DNA of 64,000 bases from JASGKO01 sp049840595. Its GTDB lineage: Bacteria; Verrucomicrobiota; Verrucomicrobiia; Chthoniobacterales; Chthoniobacteraceae. Shown piece by piece: positions 1-9,410 of the stretch (its first letter is position 1; each line of letters starts with the position of its first letter). Position numbers and translations under genes: made by a program. The stretch covers positions 272,835 through 336,834 of the forward strand of contig JASGKO010000043.1 in NCBI GenBank assembly GCA_049840595.1, read 5' to 3'. The notes under the pieces are model-generated. The model had not been told where the DNA came from, ran no database searches, and was given only the letters and a program-made list of their open reading frames with translations.

Positions 1-77
1 TGAAAGGTGTCGGGACTCACCTGACCACGAATGACATCGGCGATATGATTCCAAATTAAGGCGTAGTTGTCGGCCAT
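1..77 (-). CDS. dnaA: Chromosomal replication initiator DnaA, N-terminal fragment
   Basis: Only the first 25 codons lie in the window, read leftward from the ATG at 77-75. The peptide contains LIWNHIADVIRG followed by QVSPDTF, which fits DnaA domain I (the LW-x5-L/I-x-ISPxSFxxW pattern at the extreme N-terminus). DnaA binds 9-bp boxes at oriC and opens the duplex to start replication. Support comes from the neighbouring stretch with DnaA-box-like sites, one of them (85-93) just ahead of the start codon, where it could serve autoregulation. The rest of the gene is off the left edge, so the ATPase and DNA-binding domains cannot be checked. Confidence 0.72.
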   Translation of the reverse strand, partial: MADNYALIWNHIADVIRGQVSPDTF

Positions 78-84
78 AAGTGAT

Positions 85-93
85 TTGTCCACA
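85..93 (+). promoter_or_regulatory. DnaA box ahead of dnaA (one mismatch)
   Basis: TTGTCCACA differs from TTATCCACA at one position. It lies 8 bp upstream of the dnaA start codon, where it could take part in origin function or in dnaA autoregulation. Confidence 0.45.
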
Positions 94-352
94 CAGAATT
101 AGAGTTGATCAACGAACAGGGGGGAAGGGGCAACCGAGAGAAAAACCTCTCTGAAAAGCAGCGGTGAAAACAGGCAATTTCTTCAAACCGGCAAAAATCA
201 GGAAAAATTGTATCAGCGTTAAACGCTTCACATTGAATGACTTGCGAATGGTCGAGTTGTGGAACGCTGATAAAAAGGACGTCACACGAATGTAATGAAC
301 CGCGCAACTGCTTGAATGGCTGCATCGCGGAGGGGTCATCATTGGTTCGATA

Positions 353-372
353 TTATTCACAAGTTATTCACA
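353..372 (+). promoter_or_regulatory. Tandem DnaA boxes
   Basis: Two identical TTATTCACA sites (353-361 and 364-372) in the same orientation, 11 bp apart, matching the TTATNCACA DnaA-box consensus exactly. The helical-turn spacing fits cooperative DnaA binding. Confidence 0.65.
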
Positions 373-602
373 GGCAGGTCTCTCACTCCCCGCCAGCGGC
401 GAAAGATTAAAATCCGGGCAAAAACCCGACAAGAAAAAAGGGCAAAAACCGGCAATTTTATTTTGCCGAAAACGCCATTAAACCCTTGACGATGGTGGCA
501 TGGTTTTCGGATGCCCATTTCATCCGGTTCTACGGGTTTTTCCGGATGTTCAAAAGTGCAAGGGCGTGGACTGCAAGCCACGGATTGCAGGTGCAACGCT
601 GG

Positions 603-626
603 GCGCCTTGGTGTCTTGGCGGTTAA
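603..626. repeat. Short dispersed intergenic repeat (cttgg-tgtcttggcgg type)
   Basis: A phrase of the form CCTTGGTGTCTTGGCGGTTAA overlaps the stop codon of the symporter gene. Close relatives occur at 21853-21880 (opposite strand) and 22021-22038 in this window. They belong to a family of short intergenic repeats also seen at 4451, 18032, 21890 and 47544. Confidence 0.5.
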
Positions 627-2272
627 TTTTTGGGCTGCGCCACGCGAGGCTGCGTCGTCTGGAAACAAAGCGCCACTGCGAAGGTTACCAACGTCCCCGC
701 CATGATTCGCCAGGGGAACTCGATGATCGGCAGCCACGTGGGCGGCGTATAAAGATGTGCGCCGAAGAGCGAGGCGGCATCGTTGGGCAGGTTGCTCAGT
801 ACCGCGGTGGCGAGGAAACCGGCCAGCATGGCGAGGAGGTTGCCCGCATTCGAACCACGAGTGCGCGTCGTCATGCCCACGAGGAAAATTCCCAGCAGCG
901 AGCCATAGGTATAGCCGAAGGAGCCGAGGACGATGGGAATGATCCGCACCTCGGGATGCGTGAGCTTGACCCACGCCGTGCCGACCCCGATGGCCGCGAG
1001 CACGAAGGCGAAAATCGCGGTCGCCCAGCGGGCCGCGATCATTTGCTCATGGCCGCCCGCCGCCGGGCGGAAGATGCCGAGATAGAAGTCACGGGTAAAG
1101 GCGGTGGCGAGCGCGTTCAGCGCCGTGCTCAGGGAACCCATGGCGGTGGCGAACAGACCGGCGGCCATCAGCCCGCGAATGCCCGGGGGCATTTCGTGCA
1201 GGATGTAGTTCACGAAGTAGTCGCTCTCGGGGCGACGTCCCGCATGGGCGGGGAGCTGGTGGTACACCCACAGCAAAATGCCGATGAAAGTAAAACAAAG
1301 TGCGACCGGAATATCCGCCAGCCCGCTGAGAATGAGACTGCGGCGGCTGCGGCGCACGTCGGGCGCTGTGAGCATGCGTTGCACCATGTCCTGATCGGTG
1401 CCGTGCGTCGCCATGGTGACGAAGACCGAGGCGAGGAAGGCGGAGAAGATGGTATATTCTGTCTCGAGCACGCTCTTGATGTTTGCCCACAGGCTGCCAC
1501 CAGCCACAAAACCGGTATCCCAAAAGGTCAGCGCCTTGGCTGCGATCTGCTGCTGGGCGAGCTGTCCGGTCGCCGTCGTCGCAGGCAGCACCCGGTGTGT
1601 CTGCTCCTGCACCACGCTCCAGCCGCCGACCGCGTGCCAGAGCGTAAAGAGCGCATACAGCATCGCCCCATACATCAACAGCACCTGGATCAAATCCGTC
1701 CATACCACCGCCTTGATGCCGCCGAAGGTGGTGTAGATGGCGGTGAGGAGCACCAGCACGCCCACCGCGCCTACATAGAACCACAATGTCTGGGCCGGAT
1801 CGGGATGCACGTCCTTGATCATTTCCCAGGCACAGACGAGCAGGATCGCCGGGACAAACATCCGCGAGCCGCTCGCCAGCGCGCGGGTGATGAGAAACAC
1901 CGTTGAGGAGGCCAGCTTGGTCGAGCGACCGAAGCGCGCCTCGAGGAACTCATAGATGGAGACCACTTTCAGTTCATAGAAGCGGCCAATAAATAGATAT
2001 GCCACGATGATGCGCGCGAGGATGGTCCCGATCGCGAGTTGCACGTAGGTGAAATTTCGCAGCCCATAGCCCTCGCCCGGCGTACCAAGGAACGTCCCGG
2101 CGCTCACTTCCGAGGCGAGGATGGAGGCCAGCACGGCCCACCACGGGATGCTGCGATGGGCGACGGCAAATCCCTCCATGGTGCGTTCCCCGCGGCCCTT
2201 GTAGAGGCCGATGCCGAGAATGAGGGCGAAGTAGGCAACGATGACGGCGAGATCGAGGCCGAGACCGTTCAT
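623..2272 (-). CDS. Sodium:solute symporter family protein
   Basis: A 549-residue polytopic membrane protein of the SSS/SLC5 type, which imports sugars, amino acids or other small solutes with Na+. About 13 hydrophobic segments are visible. The N-terminus reads through DLAVIVAYFALILGIGLYKG, and the segment SILASEVSAGTFLGTPGEGY matches the family's conserved first sodium-site region; GGIKAVVWTDLIQ is another SSS hallmark. The substrate cannot be told from sequence. The start codon overlaps the stop of argA by 4 bp (ATGA), so the two genes are translationally coupled in one minus-strand operon. The length is normal for the family. Confidence 0.88.
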   Translation of the reverse strand: MNGLGLDLAVIVAYFALILGIGLYKGRGERTMEGFAVAHRSIPWWAVLASILASEVSAGTFLGTPGEGYGLRNFTYVQLAIGTILARIIVAYLFIGRFYELKVVSIYEFLEARFGRSTKLASSTVFLITRALASGSRMFVPAILLVCAWEMIKDVHPDPAQTLWFYVGAVGVLVLLTAIYTTFGGIKAVVWTDLIQVLLMYGAMLYALFTLWHAVGGWSVVQEQTHRVLPATTATGQLAQQQIAAKALTFWDTGFVAGGSLWANIKSVLETEYTIFSAFLASVFVTMATHGTDQDMVQRMLTAPDVRRSRRSLILSGLADIPVALCFTFIGILLWVYHQLPAHAGRRPESDYFVNYILHEMPPGIRGLMAAGLFATAMGSLSTALNALATAFTRDFYLGIFRPAAGGHEQMIAARWATAIFAFVLAAIGVGTAWVKLTHPEVRIIPIVLGSFGYTYGSLLGIFLVGMTTRTRGSNAGNLLAMLAGFLATAVLSNLPNDAASLFGAHLYTPPTWLPIIEFPWRIMAGTLVTFAVALCFQTTQPRVAQPKN

Positions 2273-3576
2273 GATTGCGGCGGCTGAGTGGACCGGGCGG
2301 TGACGAGTTTCATGAGAATCTTGGAATTACGACCGCTGGTTTCGTATTTGGCCCGGCGTTCCGGCGGCAGCGCTTCGGAGGTCACCTCCTGGTAGCCGCC
2401 CTTTTGCTGGAAAAAGGCAAAGGCCTGGGTGGAAAGCGCGATCACCTTTTCCATGCCACGCTCGGCCGCGAGGCTCTCGGCAAAAGTGATGAGCTTCCGG
2501 CCGTAGCCCTGGCCTTCGTGGTTCTTATGCACGTAGAGGCAGGCGATCTCGCCGGTCCGCTGCTCGGGATAGCAATGCAGCGCCACGCAGCCGACCAGCG
2601 TGCGGTCGATTTCCAGCACCCAGTAGTCGTCGAGTTGCGAGAGAATGTCCGTCCGCGTGCGGCGCACCAGTTCCTCGGTGGCGACCGATTGGCGAATGAG
2701 TGACATCACCGCGCGCACGTCCTTTTTGAAGACGCGGCGGATCTGCTGGTATTCGCTGGAGTAGATCATCGTGCCCACGCCATCGGGGCTGAAGACCTCG
2801 GTAAGCAGCGCCTCGTTTACATTGCCATTGAGCAGGTGCACGCGGGGAATGCCCTGGCGGCAGGCGCGGGCCCCATTTTCCAGCTTGGAAATCAGCCCGC
2901 TATCCGGCGGCAGCTTCTTCTTTTTGATCAGGTCGTCCGCCTCGGCGATCGAGATCTGCCGGATCACCTCGCCCGCGATGGAGAGCCCGTCGTGCGCAAA
3001 GAGATAAATGATCTTCATCGCGTGCAGGGCCTCCGCCACTTCGAGCGCGATGCTGTCCGAGTTCACACGGAAGGTCTTGCCCTCGCCGTCGAAACCGATC
3101 GGCGGGATGATTGGGATGATCCCCTCGTTCAGGAACAGGTGCAGCGACTTGGTATCCACCTTTTCCACGCGGCCGGTATTCAGGAAATCCTGGCCGCCGA
3201 GGATGCCGGCAGGGTGGGCGATGATCGTATTCGCGTACACGGCGCGCAGGTCCACGTTGGTGAGCCCTTCCATGATGTGGTGGGTCACTTCCGTGGCCGC
3301 CTCGATCGCCAGCTTCAGCGTCGCGTCGTCGGTGATGCCGGTGCCGTCGGAATTGCTGATCGCGAGCCCGCGTTCCCGGGCCAGCCGCTCGATCTGCATC
3401 GCCGCGCCGTGCACGAGTACCACCTTGATGCTCAGCGAACGCAGCACCGCGAGGTCGAGGAGGATGTTGGAGAAATTCTCCGAGGCCACAATGTCGCCAT
3501 CCACGGCGACCACGAAAATCTTTTCGCGGAAGCGAGGGACATACTGGAGAATGCCGCGCAGGTCGGAAACTTTCAT
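2269..3576 (-). CDS. argA: N-acetylglutamate synthase (amino-acid N-acetyltransferase)
   Basis: A 435-residue two-domain protein. Residues about 1-280 form an amino-acid kinase fold (VVLVHGAAMQIERLARERGL, NSDSIALEVAEAL) and about 290-425 a GNAT acetyltransferase (YVHKNHEGQGYGRKL is the acetyl-CoA loop, then FFQQKGGYQEV). This is the ArgA architecture that makes N-acetylglutamate from glutamate and acetyl-CoA, the first step of arginine synthesis. The start is set at 3576 (MKVSDLRGILQYVPRFREK, the normal family N-terminus); an open frame runs further upstream but lies over the divergent response regulator gene. It overlaps the downstream symporter by 4 bp. Confidence 0.9.
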   Translation of the reverse strand: MKVSDLRGILQYVPRFREKIFVVAVDGDIVASENFSNILLDLAVLRSLSIKVVLVHGAAMQIERLARERGLAISNSDGTGITDDATLKLAIEAATEVTHHIMEGLTNVDLRAVYANTIIAHPAGILGGQDFLNTGRVEKVDTKSLHLFLNEGIIPIIPPIGFDGEGKTFRVNSDSIALEVAEALHAMKIIYLFAHDGLSIAGEVIRQISIAEADDLIKKKKLPPDSGLISKLENGARACRQGIPRVHLLNGNVNEALLTEVFSPDGVGTMIYSSEYQQIRRVFKKDVRAVMSLIRQSVATEELVRRTRTDILSQLDDYWVLEIDRTLVGCVALHCYPEQRTGEIACLYVHKNHEGQGYGRKLITFAESLAAERGMEKVIALSTQAFAFFQQKGGYQEVTSEALPPERRAKYETSGRNSKILMKLVTARSTQPPQS

Positions 3577-3741
3577 CGAATCAACAAAGGCAGGAAATCG
3601 AAGGCAATAGAAACGCCAGATTTGGCCAAAACGCAAAGCGGAAAAATCGCGGTGAACTGAGAAATAAACGCTGGTCACCTTTTTTCGCTTTTTATAGAGT
3701 CCAGACATGGACCGGGGTGCGTTAAATACGTTGAAACAACT

Positions 3742-4368
3742 ATGGCGATAATTACCAACGAACTGGGCAAAAGGATTTTGATTGCCGAGGACCATTCCGT
3801 GTCGCGCCATCTGTTGGAACGCAATCTGAACAACTGGGGGTTTGAAGTGGTGGCAGCCGAGGACGGTGAGCAGGCGCTGAAGATTCTGGAAACGGATGAA
3901 GCACCGGCAATTGCGATTCTCGACTGGATGATGCCGAAACTCGACGGCCTCGAAGTGTGCCGCCGCGTGCGGGCCTTGACCGGCCGCCCCTATATTTATC
4001 TGATTTTGCTCACGGCCAAGGGCCAGAAGGACGAAATCGCCGCCGGTCTCGACTCCGGGGCCGATGACTACGTGATCAAGCCCTTCGATCCCGATGAATT
4101 GAAAGCCCGCCTCAAAGTCGGCCAGCGCGTCGTCGCCCTTGAGCGCACCCTCGCCAAGCAAGTGACCGACCTCCAGCAGGCCCTGGAAGACGTGAAACAG
4201 CTCAAGGAACTGCTCCCCATTTGCATGTATTGCAAGAGCATCCGCGACGACCAGGACTACTGGCACCAGATCGACGAATATATCCACAAGGCCGTCGGCA
4301 CCGATTTCTCCCACGGCATCTGCCCCGGCTGCATGGCCAAGCTGGATATCAAAAGCGCGGTAAAGTAG
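3742..4368 (+). CDS. Response regulator with C-terminal cysteine motif
   Basis: A 208-residue protein. Residues about 10-125 are a receiver domain with an acidic pair near the N-terminus (LIAEDHS), the phosphorylatable Asp in AILDWMMPKLDG, a Thr/Ser in ILLTAKG and Lys in DYVIKPFDP. A coiled-coil linker (LAKQVTDLQQALEDVKQLKE) follows, then a short tail with LPICMYCKSIRDD and HGICPGCMAKL. This Cys-rich tail is widespread at the ends of stand-alone receivers and is of unknown function. No DNA-binding domain is present. It is divergent from argA, and no partner histidine kinase lies in the window. Confidence 0.85.
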   Translation: MAIITNELGKRILIAEDHSVSRHLLERNLNNWGFEVVAAEDGEQALKILETDEAPAIAILDWMMPKLDGLEVCRRVRALTGRPYIYLILLTAKGQKDEIAAGLDSGADDYVIKPFDPDELKARLKVGQRVVALERTLAKQVTDLQQALEDVKQLKELLPICMYCKSIRDDQDYWHQIDEYIHKAVGTDFSHGICPGCMAKLDIKSAVK

Positions 4369-4450
4369 CTGCGGCTTGTAGCTGCCAATCCACAAGCGCC
4401 AAAAGAGAAGACGTCCGGGAAGACGTCCGAATAGTATTCCGTCTTCCCTG

Positions 4451-4482
4451 CTCTGTGTCCTCTGTGCTCTCTGTGGCTAAAC
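4451..4482. repeat. Short dispersed intergenic repeat (ctctgtg-type)
   Basis: CTCTGTGTCCTCTGTGCTCT followed by CTGTGGCTAAAC lies between the response regulator and the end of rhaB. A near copy is at 22053-22078. It is non-coding and part of the dispersed repeat set. Confidence 0.5.
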
Positions 4483-5961
4483 CGTCCGCAGAAACAGCAC
4501 CGCAAAGCGCTCGCGGCTCTTCGCCAGCGCCGATTCGGTATCCGGCGTAAACGTCTCCACCGCAAAGGAGTCGTGCACAATCTTGCGCGCGGCTTCCAAG
4601 GAATCGAGCTGCCCCAGCCCCAGCGCCTGCACCAGGATGTTGCCAATCGCCGTCGCTTCCACCGGCCCCGCGAGCACGGGCAGCCCGATCGCATCGGCGG
4701 TAAACTGGTTGAGCATCTTCGACTGGCTGCCGCCGCCCACAATATGCAGCTTGCGAATCGTCCGCCCGGTGATGCTTTCCAGTTCGCCAATATACTGGCT
4801 GTAAAGCAGTGCGAGACTTTCGAGGATGCAACGCACGAACTGTCCGGGCGTCTCCGGCGCGGGCTGGCCGGTCGCCTCGCAGTAGGCGCGAATCTTCGCC
4901 GGCATGTCATCCGGCTTGGCAAAGGGAGCGTGGTTCGGGTTCACCAGTGAGCGCAGCGGCTCGGCTTCCTGAGCGAGTTGATTGAGTTCCGCGTAACTGT
5001 AATCGCGGCCTTCCTTCAGCCAGGTACGGCGGCATTCCTGGAGCAGCCAGAGCCCGGCAATGTTTTTCAGGAAGCGGCTGGTGTCGTTGTAGCCGACTTC
5101 GTTGGTAAAGTTCGCCTTTGCCGCCGCTTCGTTGATGAGCGGGCCGGGCAATTCCACCCCGATCAGCGACCAGGTGCCGGAGCTCAGGTAAGCCCAATCA
5201 TCTCCGCTCGCGGGAACCGCCGCGACCGCCGCCCCGGTATCGTGCGAGCAGGTGGCGACGACTTTTGTCTCCACCGGCAGGCCGGTTTCCGCCGCCACGG
5301 CGGGCAGCAGGCTGCCGAGCGTGGTCCCGGCGGGAACGACTTCCGGGAAAATGTGTGCGGGCAGCCCCAGCTTTTCGATCAGGGCCTTCGACCACGTTTT
5401 CGTGCGCGGATTGTAAATTTGCGAGGTACTGGCGTTGCTGGCATCCACCTTGGCCACCCCCGAGAAGAGGTAGTTGAAGTAATCGCCGACATGCAGGAAG
5501 CGCTCGGCGATCTGCAGCAGCTCGGGCTGGGTCTCCAGATCGGAGACGAGCTGGTAAATCGTGTTGATCGACATGAACTGAATGCCCGTTTCTTCGAAAA
5601 TCAGCTCCGGCGTCGCCCGGTCCAGCGTGGGCTGGTAGGTGCGGTCGGTGCGTTCATCGCGGTAGTTGAAAGGGAGGCCCAGCATCGGCTGGGTCTTGCC
5701 CAAGTAGGCATAGTCCACGCCCCAGGAATCCACGCTCAGGCTTTCGGCCTTGATGCCACGGGCGGCGAGCTTGCGCAGGCCGGTCTTCAGCTCGTCAAAG
5801 ATGCGGAGCAGGTTCCAGCGCAGGGTGCCGAGCACGCGGGTGGGGCCGTTCGGGAAGCGGTGGATTTCCTCCAGGGTGAGCTTTCCGTTCGAGAGGGTGC
5901 CGAGCATGACGCGGCCGCTTTCCGCGCCGAGGTCGCAAGCGATGTAGAGTTGATCAGCCAT
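4477..5961 (-). CDS. rhaB: Rhamnulokinase
   Basis: A 494-residue FGGY-family carbohydrate kinase. It starts MADQLYIACDLGAESGRVML, the phosphate-1 loop with the D-x-G-A-x-S/E-G-R pattern typical of RhaB, and contains SVDSWGVDYAYLG (catalytic and sugar-binding region), TCSHDTGAAVAAVP, YLSSGTWSLIGVE and the nucleotide-binding HIVGGGSQSKMLNQFTADA. It phosphorylates L-rhamnulose to rhamnulose-1-phosphate. The start at 5961 gives the normal N-terminus; the longer open frame adds 17 unlikely residues. It is divergent from the DeoR regulator (115 bp between starts), and the aldolase that uses its product is just beyond. Confidence 0.92.
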   Translation of the reverse strand: MADQLYIACDLGAESGRVMLGTLSNGKLTLEEIHRFPNGPTRVLGTLRWNLLRIFDELKTGLRKLAARGIKAESLSVDSWGVDYAYLGKTQPMLGLPFNYRDERTDRTYQPTLDRATPELIFEETGIQFMSINTIYQLVSDLETQPELLQIAERFLHVGDYFNYLFSGVAKVDASNASTSQIYNPRTKTWSKALIEKLGLPAHIFPEVVPAGTTLGSLLPAVAAETGLPVETKVVATCSHDTGAAVAAVPASGDDWAYLSSGTWSLIGVELPGPLINEAAAKANFTNEVGYNDTSRFLKNIAGLWLLQECRRTWLKEGRDYSYAELNQLAQEAEPLRSLVNPNHAPFAKPDDMPAKIRAYCEATGQPAPETPGQFVRCILESLALLYSQYIGELESITGRTIRKLHIVGGGSQSKMLNQFTADAIGLPVLAGPVEATAIGNILVQALGLGQLDSLEAARKIVHDSFAVETFTPDTESALAKSRERFAVLFLRTV

Positions 5962-6075
5962 AGCAAAGGGAAGTAAAAGGGGATCGTGCAGTCGGGGCAA
6001 CAGAAGCAGCAAGCTGGCCCCGATTCAACATATAATTGACATCGCTCATAAACGAACGATCCGTACCTCCGTAAA

Positions 6076-6885
6076 ATGCGCGTCCCCCTTCATATTGTCG
6101 AATCCCGCCGCGAAAAGCTGGCGGAACTGATTGCCCAGCGCGGCTACCTGCCGGTGCAGGAACTGTGCAAGGAATTGCGGGTCTCCGAGGCCACCCTGCG
6201 TCGCGACCTCGCCTCGCTCGAACAGGAGCGAAAGATTACCCGCACCTATGGCGGTGCGCTTTCGGAATACAACCAGCGCTTCCCCTCCTTTCACCAGCGC
6301 CTTGGCGAGCGGCACGAGACGAAGCGTGATCTCGCCTGGGCTGCCCGCGAGCTCATCCCGGCTGGCGGCACCATCTTCCTCGATGCCGGCACCACCATCT
6401 TCACCCTCGCCTCGCTGCTGAAAAAGGAGCCGGTCACCCCGCTCACGGTGGTGACCTCCAATCTCCCCGCCGGCGAGCTGCTGGCGGGCGTCGATGGCAT
6501 CGAGGTCTATCTCATTGCGGGTAAGTTGCTTCCCCGGCAGTCCATTCTGCTCGGCGACACCGCAGTGCGCAGCCTGCGCTTCTGGCGGTTCGACTTCGGC
6601 TTCTTCTCGGCGGAGGCGATCAATGCCGAGGGAATCTTCAACACCCGCCCGGAGATCGTCACCCTCCAGCAGGCCGCGCTCGCCTGCTCGCAGCGGTCCG
6701 TCTTCTGCATCGCCCAGCACAAGGTCGGCGGCCACGCCTCGCAGTTCCTCGCCGGTTGGGATGAGCTCGATCTCCTCCTCACCGATGCCCCCGACAAGGC
6801 GCTCAAGGAGTCCCACATCAAGCTCCCCGCCGAGCGCGTGCTCCATCCCATCCGCAAAGCCAGTCCCCCGCTCCCGAAAAAATAG
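6076..6885 (+). CDS. DeoR/GlpR-family transcriptional regulator of the rhamnose genes
   Basis: 269 residues. The N-terminal winged helix-turn-helix contains RREKLAELIAQRGYLPVQEL, LRVSEATLRRDL and ITRTYGGAL, the DeoR signature. The C-terminal sugar-phosphate isomerase-like sensor domain has IFLDAGTTIFTLASLL and VVTSNLPAGELL. DeoR proteins are repressors relieved by sugar phosphates. Its position between rhaB (divergent) and the aldolase/dehydrogenase (same strand, 119 bp downstream) makes it the likely controller of both, with rhamnulose-1-phosphate or a relative as inducer (inference). Confidence 0.9.
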   Translation: MRVPLHIVESRREKLAELIAQRGYLPVQELCKELRVSEATLRRDLASLEQERKITRTYGGALSEYNQRFPSFHQRLGERHETKRDLAWAARELIPAGGTIFLDAGTTIFTLASLLKKEPVTPLTVVTSNLPAGELLAGVDGIEVYLIAGKLLPRQSILLGDTAVRSLRFWRFDFGFFSAEAINAEGIFNTRPEIVTLQQAALACSQRSVFCIAQHKVGGHASQFLAGWDELDLLLTDAPDKALKESHIKLPAERVLHPIRKASPPLPKK

Positions 6886-6910
6886 CGCTTGACCCCGGGC
6901 GGGATTTAAT

Positions 6911-6926
6911 TGATTGAAGCCAATCA
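6911..6926. promoter_or_regulatory. Inverted repeat upstream of the aldolase gene, candidate operator
   Basis: TGATTG-AAGC-CAATCA is a perfect 6-bp inverted repeat in the 119-bp gap between the DeoR gene and the aldolase. It is placed where a repressor site would be expected. Binding by the DeoR protein is inference. Confidence 0.35.
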
Positions 6927-7004
6927 TATAACTCGGTTTTCCTTTAAACTGATCCCTTCCTCCACTGCAACTTACCTCAACTAAACCCTAAATCCTCCGT
7001 CCTC

Positions 7005-9196
7005 ATGGCCTACCAATACGTCAACTACTCCTGGGACGACGCCAAAGCCGCGTCGCTCGACCCCGTCGCCCGCCTCGTCTATCGCTCCAACATCCTCGGC
7101 AGCGACCAGCGCATCACCAACACCGGCGGCGGCAACACCTCGTCGAAGATCGTTGAAAAGGACCCGCTCACCGGCAAGGAAGTCGAAGTCCTGTGGGTGA
7201 AGGGCTCCGGCGGCGACCTCCGCACCAGCCTGCGCGAAAATTTCTCCTCCCTCTACCAGGACAAGCTCGTCGCGCTCCAGAGCGTTTACGGTGCCCGGGC
7301 CGACAAGGGCCTCAAGTCCCAGGCCGAGGACGACATGGTGGCCATGTATTTCCACACCACCTTCAACCTCAACCCGCGCCCGTCCTCGATCGACACCCCG
7401 CTCCACAGCTTCGTCCCCGGCAAGCATGTGGACCACATGCACCCGAATGCGATCATCTCCATCGCCGCCAGCAAGCAGTGCGAAAAGCTCACGCAGGAAA
7501 TCTTCGGCGGTGACATGGAGTATGTGAAATGGATGCGCCCCGGCTTCGAGGCTCGGCCTCGCCATGCAGGAGATCGCGAAGCTCAACCCGTCCAAAAACG
7601 CCATCATGATGGGCCAGCACGGCTTCATCTCGTGGGACGACGATGACAAGGTCTGCTACACCAACACCCTCGACTACATCGAGAAAGCCGCCGCCTACAT
7701 TGAAGAGAAATACGCGGCCAAGGGTGGCGACGCCAAGGCCTTCGGCGGTGGCAAATACCAGACCCTCGACGAAGCCAAGCGCGCCGAGCTATTCGCCGCC
7801 ATCCTCCCCTGGCTCCGCGGCCAGGTCAGCCAGTTCAAGCGCTTCATCGGCACCGTGCAGGACGACGAGAAGATCCTCCGCTTCGTCAACTCGCAGGACG
7901 CCGCCCGCCTCGCCGAGCTCGGCACCAGCTGCCCCGACCACTTCCTCCGCACCAAGATCAAGCCCCTCTACGTCGATTGGAACCCGCAGAGCGGCGACCT
8001 CGCGGCGCTCAAGCAACTCCTCGCCGACGGCCTCGTCCAGTACCGCAAGGACTACGCCGCCTATTATGAGGCCTGCAAGCACGCCAACTCGCCCGCCATG
8101 CGCGATCCGAACCCGACCGTCATCCTCATCCCCGGCCTCGGTCTGATCGCCTGGGGCAAGGACAAGTCCGAGTCCCGCGTCACCGCCGAGTTCTACAACT
8201 GCGCCGTCGAAGTCATGCGCGGCGCCGAGGCGATTGACGAATACATCGCCCTCCCGCAGCAGGAAGCCTTCGACATCGAGGTACTGGCTCCTCGAGGAGG
8301 CCAAGCTCCAGCGCATGCCCGCCGAGAAGGAACTGGCCCGCCAGATCCACATCGTCATCGGCGCCGGCAGCGGCATCGGCAAGGAGACCGCCCACCGCCT
8401 CGTCAAGGAAGGCGCGCACATCGTCGCCGTCGATCTGAACGAAGCCGCCGCCCAGGCGACGGCCCAGGAGATCACCGCCAAGTATGGCGCCGGCATCGGC
8501 GTCGCCGGTACCGGCCTCTCCAACTGCGGCCCCGCCATCGGCCTCGCGGCGAACATCACCGACCGCGCCAGCATCCGCAAGATGCTCGACCAAGTCGCCC
8601 TCGCCTACGGCGGCTTCGACGCCATCGAGGTCACCGCCGGCATCTTCGTCCCCAGCGACACCACCGGGCACATCCCCGATGACAAGTGGGCGCTCACCTT
8701 CAGCATCAACGTCACCGGCAGCTACTTCGTCGCCGACGAAGCCTACAAGACCTGGAAAGAACAGGGCCTCCGCGGCAATCTGGTCCTCACCACCAGCGCC
8801 AACGCCGTCGTCGCCAAGAAGGGCAGCGTCGCCTACGACACCTCGAAGGCCGCCGCCAACCACCTCGTGCGCGAACTCGCCATCGAGCTCGCCCCGCTCG
8901 TCCGGGTCAACGGCGTCGCCCCCGCCACCGTCGTCCAGGGTTCCGCCATGTTCCCGCGCGACCGCGTCATCGGCTCCCTCGCGAAATACAACATCGCCTA
9001 CACCGACGACGAAGCCACCGAATCGCTCGTCACCAAGCTGGCCCAGTTCTACGCCGACCGCACCCTCACCAAGGCCCCGATCACCCCGGCCGACCAGGCG
9101 GAAGCCTACTTCCTCTGGGTGAGCAGCCGCCTCGGCAAGACCACCGGCCAGGTCCTCACCGTGGACGGCGGCCTCCACGAAGCCTTCCTCCGCTAA
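7005..9196 (+). pseudogene. Bifunctional rhamnulose-1-phosphate aldolase / short-chain dehydrogenase, interrupted by two frameshifts
   Basis: The N-terminal class II aldolase part has TNTGGGNTSSKI and the zinc-site HVDHMHP. The C-terminal Rossmann dehydrogenase part has VIGAGSGIGKETAHRLV and Y-DTSK (YDTSKAAANHLV) and ends QVLTVDGGLHEAFLR. The fused protein cleaves rhamnulose-1-phosphate to DHAP and L-lactaldehyde and then oxidises the aldehyde. The frame breaks twice, each explained by one extra G: at 7550/7551 (GAG-G-CTC; expected GFELGLAMQEI) and at 8280/8281 (GAG-G-TAC; expected DIEYWLLEEAKL). All flanking sequence is intact and conserved, so a sequencing error or very recent mutation is more likely than decay. 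The corrected length is about 730 residues, normal for this family. Confidence 0.85.
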
Positions 9197-9241
9197 CCCG
9201 CGCTAACATTTCGGCTGGTCGCGCATAACCAACCGTTCACG

Positions 9242-9284
9242 ACCCCTGGCTCCGTGACCCCACGGCAGCCAGGGGTTGTTTTTT
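9242..9284 (+). terminator. Rho-independent terminator after the aldolase/dehydrogenase gene
   Basis: The arms ACCCCTGGCT and AGCCAGGGGT, with an inner GTG/CAC pairing, form a strong hairpin followed by TTGTTTTTT. It lies 46 bp after the stop of the rhamnose operon. Confidence 0.85.
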
Positions 9285-9410
9285 GGGAGCGTCTCTAAAT
9301 TATGATTCAGGGGGAAATGGTTTTGCTCCAACCGAGTTAAGGAACGAAGTCTCTACGCATTCGGAATTGCCATCGCCTTCTATTTCCGCTTGAGTGGCTA
9401 GGTAACAATA

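Larger units (their letters stand above)
78..600. other. Probable replication origin region (oriC), non-coding
   Basis: About 540 bases lie between the dnaA start and the end of the symporter gene, with no convincing gene. Two exact TTATTCACA boxes lie in tandem at 353-361 and 364-372, 11 bp (about one helical turn) apart, and a one-mismatch box TTGTCCACA lies at 85-93. AT-rich stretches at 150-260 and 410-470 could serve as the unwinding element. There is a 13-bp inverted repeat, AGCGTT-A-AACGCT, at 215-227, and short GGCAAAAACC-like repeats near 186, 415 and 441. Placement beside dnaA is typical of bacterial origins. The right limit is a guess. Confidence 0.6.

Noticed and set aside
500..1906. 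468-codon plus-strand open frame over the symporter
   Set aside because: Arg/Gly/Glu/His-rich shadow of the minus-strand symporter gene.
3577..4395. Upstream extension of the argA open frame by 273 codons
   Set aside because: It lies opposite the response regulator gene and adds no family-like sequence; ArgA proteins start at MKVSDLRGILQ.
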